A stretch of 64,000 bases of DNA, taken from contig CAWCCT010000001.1 of NCBI GenBank assembly GCA_963794165.1, forward strand, positions 219,556 through 283,555, given 5' to 3'. This document shows, piece after piece, positions 8,607 through 16,402 of this stretch. The notes beneath the pieces are model-generated. The model was not told where the DNA came from and made no database searches. It saw nothing but the letters and a program-made list of their open reading frames with translations. A program made the translations under genes and the position numbers. This DNA comes from PALSA-350 sp963794165. GTDB taxonomy: Bacteria > Acidobacteriota > Terriglobia > Terriglobales > Acidobacteriaceae. Every line of letters starts with the position of its first letter. The stretch's first letter is position 1.

Positions 8607-8806
8607 CCGTTCATGCTCCCATATTTATGGGAGCCGGTCAATCCATGCTCTTTTGACAGGCAGAGGTTTCGTATACAGGCGGCTGCCGCCCGCTGCCATG
8701 GCGCCGGGCGGAAGATCCAAATGTCCGATCTGGCGTAACAGCCGGGAGCAAAATGGGAGGTTTCGCGGATTGCCGGTAGCTATTCCCGATTCTCCCTTTA
8801 CGTCGC

Positions 8807-9667
8807 CTACTCGGGCAGGTTGCGATGTGGCCTGTTCGGACTGATGTTGAATTGAACAAGCTTGGCGCAAGCTATAGCGAAGAATCCCTCCTGATCGCCA
8901 CCGCACTCCCGCCGCGCAGCGTAAATGATGGCCGCTCGCTTCGTTCCAAAACTTTCGTCCTTGCCGCCATCGAGCTTCACGCCGCCGGCACGACGAACCT
9001 TCACCTGGCGGGGCTCGGCTCCAGTGGAGATGCCTCCGCTCAACACCTTGGTCATGTGCGGGGTCTCCGGGTTGAAATAGGTTTCATCAAACGCGCGAGA
9101 CACTTTGCGCGCAGCCAAGATCGCCGCTTCTGGTGAAGCGCAGTAAATCACGATGCGATCGAATAAGTCCAGGCAGAGCTCCAGGGGATCTGCGATTTTG
9201 GCGTAGCTTATACCTGTCTCGCCCAGGACAACCTCGAGCGCGATGAAGCGCATCACGGCGACGGCATGCTGCATTCTAACGTTGACATAGAGGCGGTCCG
9301 TGATGGCACCCACGTTGCAGGGCGAGCGAAACTCGAGATTGTTCCTAATTACTTTGACAACGGCTTCAGGGTCGAGCTTGAAAGGTCCATTGCAGATGTT
9401 GGATTTTTCCTGAGCTCGGGCAAAAAACTCCGCCTTAACAGGTGAAAGATCTCCCGGCGGCGCTTGTTCGCTGGCTTCCCGTGGGGGTAGCTTCCCGCAG
9501 TAAAGGTCATAAATTGTTTGCTCGGTAAACGGCTTGTCGGCTGTGTAGACCCAGACCAACTCCAGAAACCGAAACAGCCGAAGCATCGTTGGATCAGCGT
9601 GACCCTGCAGCTCTTTTCTTCTGGAGGTGTATTGCCGGAGTTCGAGGCTCGTCGGCCGTGTTGCCAT
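8807..9667 (-). CDS. HopA1-like protein (T3SS effector HopA1 family fold)
   Basis: 286 residues, ATG at 9667 with GGAG nine bases upstream. The central and C-terminal parts follow the HopA1-family layout: DRLYVNVRMQHAVAVMRFI (about 121-139), a strand-helix block FDRIVIYCASPEAA, TPHMTKVLSGGISTGAEP, and an ESFGTKRAAIIYAA segment (about 240). The family was first named from a Pseudomonas syringae effector; relatives without any secretion system act as lyase partners in some lanthipeptide clusters (LxmY type). No secretion genes, kinase gene or clear precursor peptide lie next to it here. Family call from motif pattern, function unknown. Confidence 0.55.
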   Translation of the reverse strand: MATRPTSLELRQYTSRRKELQGHADPTMLRLFRFLELVWVYTADKPFTEQTIYDLYCGKLPPREASEQAPPGDLSPVKAEFFARAQEKSNICNGPFKLDPEAVVKVIRNNLEFRSPCNVGAITDRLYVNVRMQHAVAVMRFIALEVVLGETGISYAKIADPLELCLDLFDRIVIYCASPEAAILAARKVSRAFDETYFNPETPHMTKVLSGGISTGAEPRQVKVRRAGGVKLDGGKDESFGTKRAAIIYAARRECGGDQEGFFAIACAKLVQFNISPNRPHRNLPE

Positions 9668-10178
9668 GGTCAGCGCTCCGTTCGTCGGCGGAGATCCCGA
9701 GGTAATCGGTCAGCTCGCCGTTGATAGTTAAATAAATGTACCGCTTGATTCTGTCGCGCCGCAACAGCGGCGGCTCGTCCCCACGAGGTCCCTCCGTCCA
9801 GTGGCTCTACGTTATCCAGGTGGGATCTTTCCTTTCCCCGGACGGGTTGCAACCTGTATTGCGGATCCGCTGTGTGGGCAACCCGCGCCTCCTCCAGATG
9901 GGTCGAGAGTTGCCGGGAATATCTGATCGAAGGAGATGCGGTCGTAGAAATATCGTCGGGACGACGCGCCGAGCGGCTTTACAGGGTGCAGAAAACTTCG
10001 TTCTCATGGGTAGGTATTGCTCTGTGAAGCGCAGTGTGTCTCTATTTTATGTGTCTCACGTTTGGGGTCCACTCCAGGTAACATGTCCCTAATCTCCCCT
10101 TGCGGTCACATGCGGCGGCGCCTACGCCAGACCGACCTTCTTTCAGGAAGGCTCTAGCAGAAGTAGTAAACTAAAGCC
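9668..10178. other. Region between HopA1-like gene and zeta module
   Basis: No gene I can support. On the minus strand a frame of about 60 codons without ATG (roughly 9820 down into the HopA1-like start) reads RYIYLTINGELTDYLGI and could be a fragment or a small coupled gene. Positions 10036-10076 carry a solo IS3-family end. Confidence 0.4.
10036..10076. repeat. Solo terminal repeat of the window's IS3-family element
   Basis: The stretch ending TTTGGGGTCCACTCCAG, preceded by GTGTCTCAC and TCTATTTTATG, closely matches the IS3 copies' terminus (CTATTTTCAGTGTCTCAAGTTTGGGGTCCA). No transposase is attached, so this is a relic of excision or deletion. Confidence 0.65.
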
Positions 10179-10325
10179 ATGGCCATCGATTGGTTGGAAA
10201 TGATGCAGAGGCTAGCTGCAGGCGCGAGAGCGAAGGTCGCAGAGGACCGCCGCCGACTTGAAGAGCTGCAGGCACAAAGGGCCGATGCGCGTGGTGGCGT
10301 CGAAGCGCCCGCTTCGGGTCGGTGA
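10179..10325 (+). CDS. Small protein preceding zeta toxin, probable antitoxin
   Basis: 48 codons from the ATG at 10179 to TGA at 10325. The product (MAIDWLEMMQRLAAGARAKV, then a charged helix of EDRRRLEELQAQRAD type) is a single amphipathic helix. It ends in GTGA overlap with the GTG start of the zeta-toxin gene, showing translational coupling. Small helical partners of this kind often precede chromosomal zeta-like toxins; the antitoxin role is inferred. Confidence 0.65.
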   Translation: MAIDWLEMMQRLAAGARAKVAEDRRRLEELQAQRADARGGVEAPASGR

Positions 10326-10921
10326 GCCGCCCGATTCTGACCATCATTGCTGGTGCAAACGGAGCTGGAAAGAGTACGCTTACCGCCGGAAGCCCTGGCA
10401 CGTTCGCCGCGATTCCTCTTTTGGACCCGGACGCATTCTCAAACACGCTCCGTTCGAGCGGGATGGGATTGTCGACCATTGCAGCGGGCAAAGAGGTTCT
10501 TCGTTTAGCGAAGGAACACCTCGAACGGAGAGAGAGTTTTGCTGTTGAGACGACACTCGCCGGCAGGAACTACCTGCAAATGATGCAATATGCCATTGGT
10601 ATCGACCGAGGCTTTGAGGTGGTTCTCATCTACATCGGGACCGAAAGTGTTGAGATCAACCTGGCTCGGATCGCCAACCGTGTTCTGGGAGGTGGTCACA
10701 ACGTTCCTGAGTTGGACGTTCGGCGGCGCTATCTCCGTAGTCTTCAGAATCTGGCCGTCGCCGCTAGAATCGCCGATCGAGTTCTACTATTCGATAACTC
10801 CGATGATTTGGGTTACCAGCCCGTCGGCCTAATCGGTCGCGGGCTGCATCGGTGGTTTCATCCGCTGCCATTGTGGGCTGCCGAATTCCAGACGAGACTC
10901 TCCCAGCCGACAGACGGGTGA
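10322..10921 (+). CDS. Zeta-toxin family P-loop kinase
   Basis: 199 residues from a GTG at 10322 that overlaps the small upstream gene by 4 bp. Walker A is GANGAGKST at residues 11-19, followed by LLDPDAF (about 34-40) and ESFAVETTLAG, the conserved acidic/threonine segment of zeta toxins, and NRVLGGGHNVPELDVRRRY, the arginine-rich lid. Zeta enzymes phosphorylate UDP-N-acetylglucosamine-type substrates and block cell-wall synthesis; this shorter chromosomal form may use another substrate. Appears intact. Confidence 0.88.
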   Translation: MSRPILTIIAGANGAGKSTLTAGSPGTFAAIPLLDPDAFSNTLRSSGMGLSTIAAGKEVLRLAKEHLERRESFAVETTLAGRNYLQMMQYAIGIDRGFEVVLIYIGTESVEINLARIANRVLGGGHNVPELDVRRRYLRSLQNLAVAARIADRVLLFDNSDDLGYQPVGLIGRGLHRWFHPLPLWAAEFQTRLSQPTDG

Positions 10922-11040
10922 CAGAGCTACGAGCGGTGTCCGGTCGAAGATTACATGGCTTGCGATTTGATCTGACCAGGATGCTGTCGTCTCAATAAAT
11001 CGGTACGACGAGGGTCAAGAAAATACTGAAAGGAGTGCTC

Positions 11041-11580
11041 ATGAACGCAAAACGGAATCTTTGTAGACTAGCGGCCGCGCTGATGGCGATTGGATCGCTA
11101 ACATCGCTCTCGGGTGTTGCACTGGCCGAGGACGGAAACGCAAAATACTCGCTTGCCAGCCTATGCGGTGACTACGGGGCAGTGGTGACCTACGGGGCCA
11201 ATGTTGCGGCGGGGCTCGGACATGAGAAATATGACGGACAAGGAAACGCCACCGGGGCCGCATTGGCAAACCAACCGGGGCCAAACGGCACGCGGACGAT
11301 CACCAGCTTTGGCATTAGCGGCACTTACATCGTGAACAAGGACGGTTCCGGGGTCAGGTACTTGACGATTGCGCTGCCCGGCGGCGGCACGGCACACGTC
11401 ACCGAGGACTTCGTTATCACCAGGTCGAAAATCGTCGGTGGCATCGCCATCGCGACCGAGATTGCCGATGTGCAGAGGGAAGCAAGCGCAGTGATCGATG
11501 ACCAGAGCCTGGTGAGACACACGCTCACCTTGCGAGGGAAGGTGGGGCCACAGGGTGAAGGTGATGTCTGCGGAGACTAA
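11041..11580 (+). CDS. Hypothetical secreted protein
   Basis: 179 residues from ATG 11041 (AAAGGAG five bases upstream). Residues 1-30 are a signal peptide ending GVALAE. The mature part has SLASLCGDYGAVVTYG and several beta-rich, Gly-rich strands (GTRTITSFGISGTYIV), with two cysteines (in SLCGDY and the final VCGD) that may pair. This pattern is frequent in acidobacterial exported proteins of unknown role. No catalytic motif seen. Confidence 0.7.
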   Translation: MNAKRNLCRLAAALMAIGSLTSLSGVALAEDGNAKYSLASLCGDYGAVVTYGANVAAGLGHEKYDGQGNATGAALANQPGPNGTRTITSFGISGTYIVNKDGSGVRYLTIALPGGGTAHVTEDFVITRSKIVGGIAIATEIADVQREASAVIDDQSLVRHTLTLRGKVGPQGEGDVCGD

Positions 11581-11818
11581 CGGCTTCTGAACACGGAAAC
11601 TTTCGGCCAAGTCTGGAGGACCGGCGGATAGGGATCGTGTCCCCTCAGCTACCGATAGACGGCGGGTTTGCGGTAGCGGTGATGGGTAGGCAAAGCCGTG
11701 CTGCGAATCGTAATCTTGCGGTCTGTCGCTTGGTTTCCCCGCCGGTTTTCCCTTGCTTTTGTCGACCCGACCCTGAAGTGAATCACGGCCTGTAGTTGAA
11801 ATTTGCACTATAGGAGAG

Positions 11819-12745
11819 ATGATGATGCGCGCTTCGAAATTCATCCTGTTCGCTGCGATGCTTCTACCGTTCGCGCTCTCTGCAAGCGCAAACGCAAATG
11901 GGGCGAAGCCTTCTGCGGCGGGCCCAACCTCAGACGACTTTCTTGCCTTGGAGAAGAAAGCGACTGAGGCCTACTTCCACGGCGACGGCAAATTCTTTCA
12001 GGAGCTCTTGACCGACAACACCGTCAGGGCCGTGGGTGGCCGCCGGATCAGCAAAGCTGAAATCGTCAAGCGGATCAGTGGAACCAAATGCAACATCCAG
12101 CAAGGCTGGTCGCTTACCGACCCGGTGCTGGAAAAGATCGATGACGACACGTATGTATTCACTTACACGACGGCCCTGGACGGCGATTGCACCTTCGCTC
12201 ACCAGACTCAAAAAGAGGCTAGCCCTGTCCGTTCGGCCACTGTCTGGGTGAAGCGCGGCGAAAAATGGCGCGCCGCCTTTCACGGTGAGATCCCGATCGT
12301 CGATCCCAAAACTCTTTCGGAAACCTTAAAACAAGAAGAGCCGAAGAAAGCCAGCGCCCAGCAGAACGTGGCTGCCGGGCCAGGTACGGGCGCCTTGATG
12401 GCTGCGGAGAACTCCGTCTGGGATGCTTGGAAAAATAAGGACGCCAGGAAGATCGAGGAACTGACAACGGCGAATATCACCTTCGTCGACATCTTTGGAA
12501 ACTATTTCAAAAACAAGCCCGACGCCGTCAAGGACTGGACCGGATCCATATGCGAAGTGAAAAGTTTTTCGCTAACGAACGGAGTGGGCACCTTTCTTTC
12601 ACCAACCGTCGGCATCCTTACGTTGACGGGCTCGGTGGACGGTGAGTGCGGTGGCCAGAAACCTCCGCCAGTCTACGGCACCAGCGTCTACGTCAAGGAA
12701 GGCGACATGTGGAAGTGGGCGTTTGGCTTCAATTCGCCGAACTGA
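11819..12745 (+). CDS. Secreted protein with two NTF2-like (DUF4440/SnoaL) domains
   Basis: Up to 308 residues; three ATG codons in a row (11819, 11822, 11825) follow AGGAGAG, and the second or third has better spacing. Residues 1-25 are a signal peptide ending ASANA. Two similar domains follow, about 38-160 and 195-305, each with an N-terminal helix (LALEKKATEAYFHGD, LMAAENSVWDAWKNKD), a central variable part and a final WVKRGEKWRAAFHG or YVKEGDMWKWAFG strand, the DUF4440 pattern. Probably periplasmic ligand binding; no enzyme role evident. Confidence 0.8.
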   Translation: MMMRASKFILFAAMLLPFALSASANANGAKPSAAGPTSDDFLALEKKATEAYFHGDGKFFQELLTDNTVRAVGGRRISKAEIVKRISGTKCNIQQGWSLTDPVLEKIDDDTYVFTYTTALDGDCTFAHQTQKEASPVRSATVWVKRGEKWRAAFHGEIPIVDPKTLSETLKQEEPKKASAQQNVAAGPGTGALMAAENSVWDAWKNKDARKIEELTTANITFVDIFGNYFKNKPDAVKDWTGSICEVKSFSLTNGVGTFLSPTVGILTLTGSVDGECGGQKPPPVYGTSVYVKEGDMWKWAFGFNSPN

Positions 12746-12813
12746 TGCAGGAAATTAGAGCGCAGGGTCTGTCCACGAACTGGCGCCGCATCGCCCTTCT
12801 TTGAGATGTATCG

Positions 12814-12830
12814 CCACGGGCTGAGCCGTG
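12814..12830. repeat. Short hairpin
   Basis: CCACGG-GCTGA-GCCGTGG type inverted repeat in the intergenic DNA after the double NTF2 gene. Could serve as a terminator stem or be one of the scattered GC hairpins; no T-run follows. Confidence 0.4.
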
Positions 12831-13024
12831 GGACAGCTCCATCAGTGTCACAACCGAGACGCCTACATCCTCACCGGCAACTCTGACGGCAATTTAGATT
12901 CGTGGCCAGATTCGTGGCCCTGACCACGAATTCTCCAAGGTCTCCGTTGTTAAGAAAGCGGACGCGGAATATGACCTCACCATTCGATCGACTGATAGAT
13001 GTCATCCACTCCGCCACGACGGAC

Positions 13025-13744
13025 TCATGCTAGCAGCGCAGCCGTCTCCGCCAACAAGGGTAGCGATTCAAGTGCGGCATCGATCTCCTTGGACATTTCA
13101 CCTGGGGACACTCTGCTTTCGATGATCAAAGGAATATGTCCAGGAATGAGATTCGCAATTGACTGAAAACCTAGCTTTGTGGCGTAGGTAATCGGATCAT
13201 GCTGACTCGCACTGTTGACCTCACTTACATGGAGTTGTGTCAGCCGCGAACTATACGCTTCCAGGATGCGATACGACTCTGTCATTGAGGTATCGCACTG
13301 CCGAGCATGACCAATGTCAAAGCAAAACCGCGCATCCGGCAGGAGGCCAAAGTTCGATCGGAGTTCCTGGGCTGTTCTACCAGTCGACTTCCTGCGATCC
13401 ATGTTCTCAATTGCCACTCGCGCTCCTAATGCACGCCACAGAGAGGCATCGTGGATTGTGTCAGGGTGGAGCACGATCGGCCAATCTTTGGGAACAAGCC
13501 GTTCCAGCATTTCCACCAGAATTGCTTCCTCCTGAGCCGCAAATAAGCTTGGGGCATGAAAAGAGACATAGCTATAGCGATTGAGATCCATCCCGGGAAT
13601 CGCCTGCACCAAAGGTTCCACTTCATGGAGGCGCAAAGCGGAAAGCTCGATGCTGTCGATCCTGGGCTGGTTTGCCATCAAGGCGAGCGCGGAGACAAAA
13701 TCGCCGCCAGCCACTGCTCCTGTTGAGAATCCTATATGTCTCAT
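13025..13744 (-). CDS. Xylose-isomerase-like TIM-barrel protein
   Basis: 239 residues from the ATG at 13744, which overlaps the stop of the nucleotidyltransferase gene by one base (TAATG). Barrel-strand motifs occur in order: IGFSTGA, SYVSFHAP, IVLHPDT, VAIENMD, ARFCFDIGHARQCD, LTQLHVSEVN, IPLIIESRV. The His, Glu, Asp and His/Glu residues at these strand ends fit the divalent-metal site of the sugar phosphate isomerase/epimerase superfamily (AP-endonuclease 2 group). Substrate unknown. Its coupling to a nucleotidyltransferase suggests the two act on one substrate. Confidence 0.78.
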   Translation of the reverse strand: MRHIGFSTGAVAGGDFVSALALMANQPRIDSIELSALRLHEVEPLVQAIPGMDLNRYSYVSFHAPSLFAAQEEAILVEMLERLVPKDWPIVLHPDTIHDASLWRALGARVAIENMDRRKSTGRTAQELRSNFGLLPDARFCFDIGHARQCDTSMTESYRILEAYSSRLTQLHVSEVNSASQHDPITYATKLGFQSIANLIPGHIPLIIESRVSPGEMSKEIDAALESLPLLAETAALLA

Positions 13745-14835
13745 TAAAAAACTCCGTACTCGATAGTGAGCTGACCGAGAAGATTGTCTTGATTGAGAAA
13801 GATAACGCTGACAGCGTCCCAAAAGCGATAGCTAATTTGCTGCGCTTCCTTAAAGGTCGGGTCTGTCTTTAGATCCTCAAAGGAGATGGTGTCGAGCCTT
13901 TCTCGCTTGACATCGTCCGCGAGCAGACCGAGGAAATCGTCGTAAGCGCTGAAGAGCTTTGCAGCGCGCGGGTCGAGTTCAGGGAACAATAACAGCGCTG
14001 CGGCCGTGATTTCAAGCGGCGATCGCATCATTGCAGTTTTCAAGTGAGCGAGTGCCGGCAGCGGACCGTTCCCATTGAAGATGGCTCGGCGGCGCTCCGG
14101 ATCAAGATCTAGTTCATAGCTGAAGCATGACAGGAGGCCTGCGATAAATATCAGCTTCCGGGAAATGCGAAGTTTAATGGTGCGTAATCCGAACCCGCGC
14201 CCGCCGCGGGTTCGTTGTTTGTATGCCAGGTCGACGGCCATGGTCCGCCAGTATCGTGCAATGTCGTTCAACAAGAATCGCGGCACCTTGCGGGGACTTG
14301 ACCCGTACCAGAGACCACGATCCTCGGTCAGATACCTACCCAGGGTATTGCCGATCACCCGGTCGTGGGCGTCCGGCTTGCCGAGCACACACGACTCAAG
14401 AAGCAAAAGGATGCGCTGGGTGGTGTTCGCGTTGGTGTCGTTCTGGCCCCCAATCTGATGAATGATGTCGTGGCTAAACGAAAGCTTGCCAAAGATCCCC
14501 TCTCCGCCTGGTTCTTTTCCTTCCAGTTTTGCAATCTCGTCCCGGACCTTGTTTGCGATGGCCAGATGTTCTGATGCGGCTTGGCCATCAATTAGAAGTG
14601 TCCAGTCGATATCGCTGCTCTGGGTGAATTCGTTCCGGGCCAATGAACCAAAGGCGACAATACTGGTATCGGCGGAATCAAGTCCTCTCAGAGCGTGCGA
14701 GAGTTCCTTCTTCTTCTGGAGTGTTTTGGCGGAAGCCGCGGCCAGTTGGGTCCACCGCGCGCCGAGGCGGTCTGCCAGCTGACCAAGCGACGAGTCCGTA
14801 GAGTCCAAAGGGGTAGAAGCGATGTCTCCGCTCAC
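13744..14835 (-). CDS. Nucleotidyltransferase-domain protein
   Basis: 363 residues. The polymerase-beta-type motif FGSLARNEFTQSSDIDWTLLIDG (about 61-83) has the GS and DxD pair; a third acidic residue probably lies in LSFSHDIIHQIGG. The C-terminal two thirds are helical with SSPRKVPRFLLNDIARYWRT and RGGRGFGLRTIKLRISRKL. This domain arrangement is seen in stand-alone bacterial nucleotidyltransferases of unknown target. It is upstream partner of the TIM-barrel gene (TAATG overlap). Confidence 0.78.
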   Translation of the reverse strand: MSGDIASTPLDSTDSSLGQLADRLGARWTQLAAASAKTLQKKKELSHALRGLDSADTSIVAFGSLARNEFTQSSDIDWTLLIDGQAASEHLAIANKVRDEIAKLEGKEPGGEGIFGKLSFSHDIIHQIGGQNDTNANTTQRILLLLESCVLGKPDAHDRVIGNTLGRYLTEDRGLWYGSSPRKVPRFLLNDIARYWRTMAVDLAYKQRTRGGRGFGLRTIKLRISRKLIFIAGLLSCFSYELDLDPERRRAIFNGNGPLPALAHLKTAMMRSPLEITAAALLLFPELDPRAAKLFSAYDDFLGLLADDVKRERLDTISFEDLKTDPTFKEAQQISYRFWDAVSVIFLNQDNLLGQLTIEYGVF

Positions 14836-15067
14836 TTCCTAACCTTACCGCAGAAAGCTGTGTATGCCAGTCGGATTCCTGGGTCCGGAGCTCGGCTTGT
14901 CTGGGGAGGAGTTCTCAAATCGGCAATTCTCATGCGCTGGCAGCCGGGCGTTGGTTGCTCTGATCGGGGTGGCTTCGCATTAAAAGGAAGCATAAGGCGC
15001 TTTGAGTGTGGCGCGGATTGGTGTCGGTGAATAGGTATCCTGTCGCCGGATCTCTATCCGCCTGACA

Positions 15068-15613
15068 TTGCGCGACATATTGCCTCAGACTTCGGCTCCG
15101 AAACTCCGCGTTCTCTTCGTGGCTAAGACGCCGGTCCCCGAGAGCGTCGAGGCCGGACACTATTTCCAAGGGCCGCACGGGACGAACTTCTGGAATAAGT
15201 TGAAATTTTATGGCCTCTTCGAGCAAACGACAGAGTTTGAAGATGATTCTCTCTTGAGAAATGGGTATGGGCTCACAGACATCGTCAAAGCGCCACACCC
15301 ATTTCGAACAGAGCCATCCGAGCAAGAGTACAGGGAAGGATCGCGTCGGATTCTCAAGCTGATTAAAATCCATGGTCCAAAGGTTGTGGTGTTCGTCTAT
15401 AAGAAGGTCTTAGACAAGATCGCTTGTCTTGAATTCAATCAGGGAAAAGCGGCCTATGGATTTTATGAAGAGCTCGAAGGTGACTTCAACGCACGAGTGT
15501 TCGCACTTCCGCTTCCAGGAGTCGGGGGCTGCAGTGCCCTTGCGGCTGAATCTGCAATGCTAGAGCTGCGTGATTGCCTCAGAAACGTGGCCCCCATGCA
15601 GGCTGAAGATTGA
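15068..15613 (+). CDS. Uracil-DNA-glycosylase-like superfamily protein
   Basis: 181 residues if the TTG at 15068 is used; the start is uncertain. LRVLFVAKTPVPESVEAGHYFQGPHGTNFWNKL (about 13-45) and DDSLLRNGYGLTDIVKAP follow the Mug/UDG superfamily pattern (motif A, GHYF.GP....FW, and the GLT-D strand). The C-terminal motif, normally HPS or NPSG, reads LPLPGVGG here, so the catalytic loop is atypical. It may recognise a modified or deaminated base in DNA. Divergent from the nucleotidyltransferase gene, with about 230 bp between. Confidence 0.65.
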   Translation: MRDILPQTSAPKLRVLFVAKTPVPESVEAGHYFQGPHGTNFWNKLKFYGLFEQTTEFEDDSLLRNGYGLTDIVKAPHPFRTEPSEQEYREGSRRILKLIKIHGPKVVVFVYKKVLDKIACLEFNQGKAAYGFYEELEGDFNARVFALPLPGVGGCSALAAESAMLELRDCLRNVAPMQAED

Positions 15614-15964
15614 AAGCGACACGTTGAAGTCAATTTTTGACCGGCGCATTCTGCATGGTGTCCCCTCTTTCTACCTCATATGAGTTCCGTCATTATTCCG
15701 CCCGCGGCAGCGATCCTGAGGATTGCCGACTTCTTAGATTCGGCAATTCACAAATTCTTGCGCACTGTCGCTCTAGCAACGGCCAACGTTGGCAAATATG
15801 AAACAGAAACCGAAGCGTGACAGGCTGGAGTCACTGGTAGGAGACTTATATCCCACTTTCTCCGCGTCTGTCCCGTTTTCTTTCGCTCCCTCCGTAGCGG
15901 CAGCTAAAGTTGCGAGAAACCCATTTTCTCGGCGGCACTTGTCGCTTAACAATTACTGAAGAAC
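15614..15964. other. Intergenic, possible small ORF
   Basis: A 46-codon frame (15680-15820, MSSVIIPPAAAILRIADFLD...) has no visible ribosome site and no known relatives to me. Otherwise empty. Confidence 0.3.
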
Positions 15965-16402
15965 ATGAGAAAGCTTAGTTTGATCTTCGCAGCCTACGCT
16001 GTGCTTGGAATCGCCGGGTGCGGCCATAGGAAACCCAGAAACATTGCCATCTCGGCTCAAGTGCCTATTTTGTCACAGAAAAGTTGTCGCAGCGAAAACG
16101 GCTTACCAGATCCGACATGCACCCCAGGAGGGGTGCGGACGACCGAGGTTGATAGCATTTGCCATGGAGGCGGCACAAAACGGTATAGGCCACCTTCGTC
16201 CTATACCGACGCCCTAAAACGACGGCAGTTGGTTGCCTACGGCTATGCCGACACCAATCCTGCCGATTACGAGGAAGACCATTTAATCCCTCTGGAATTA
16301 GGAGGGTCGGGCAGCGACGAGACGAACCTTTGGCCGGAGGCGCGCAAAGGAAAGAATAATTCCTTTGAGAAGGATAAGGTTGAGAACTGGCTGCATCGCC
16401 AG
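15965..16402 (+). pseudogene. Front part of an HNH-type lipoprotein, fused to methyltransferase
   Basis: Residues 1-146 of an 805-residue reading frame. MRKLSLIFAAYAVLGIAGC is a lipoprotein signal with Cys19. Then SSYTDALKRRQLVAYGYADT, YEEDHLIPLELGGSGSDETNLWPEA and an EKDKVENWLHRQ helix, the pattern of small exported HNH-like proteins (DHL-PLELGG). In free-standing relatives the chain goes on with another short helix and a stop. Here it runs without a stop straight into methyltransferase motif IV. The fusion point is about 16400. Confidence 0.75.
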
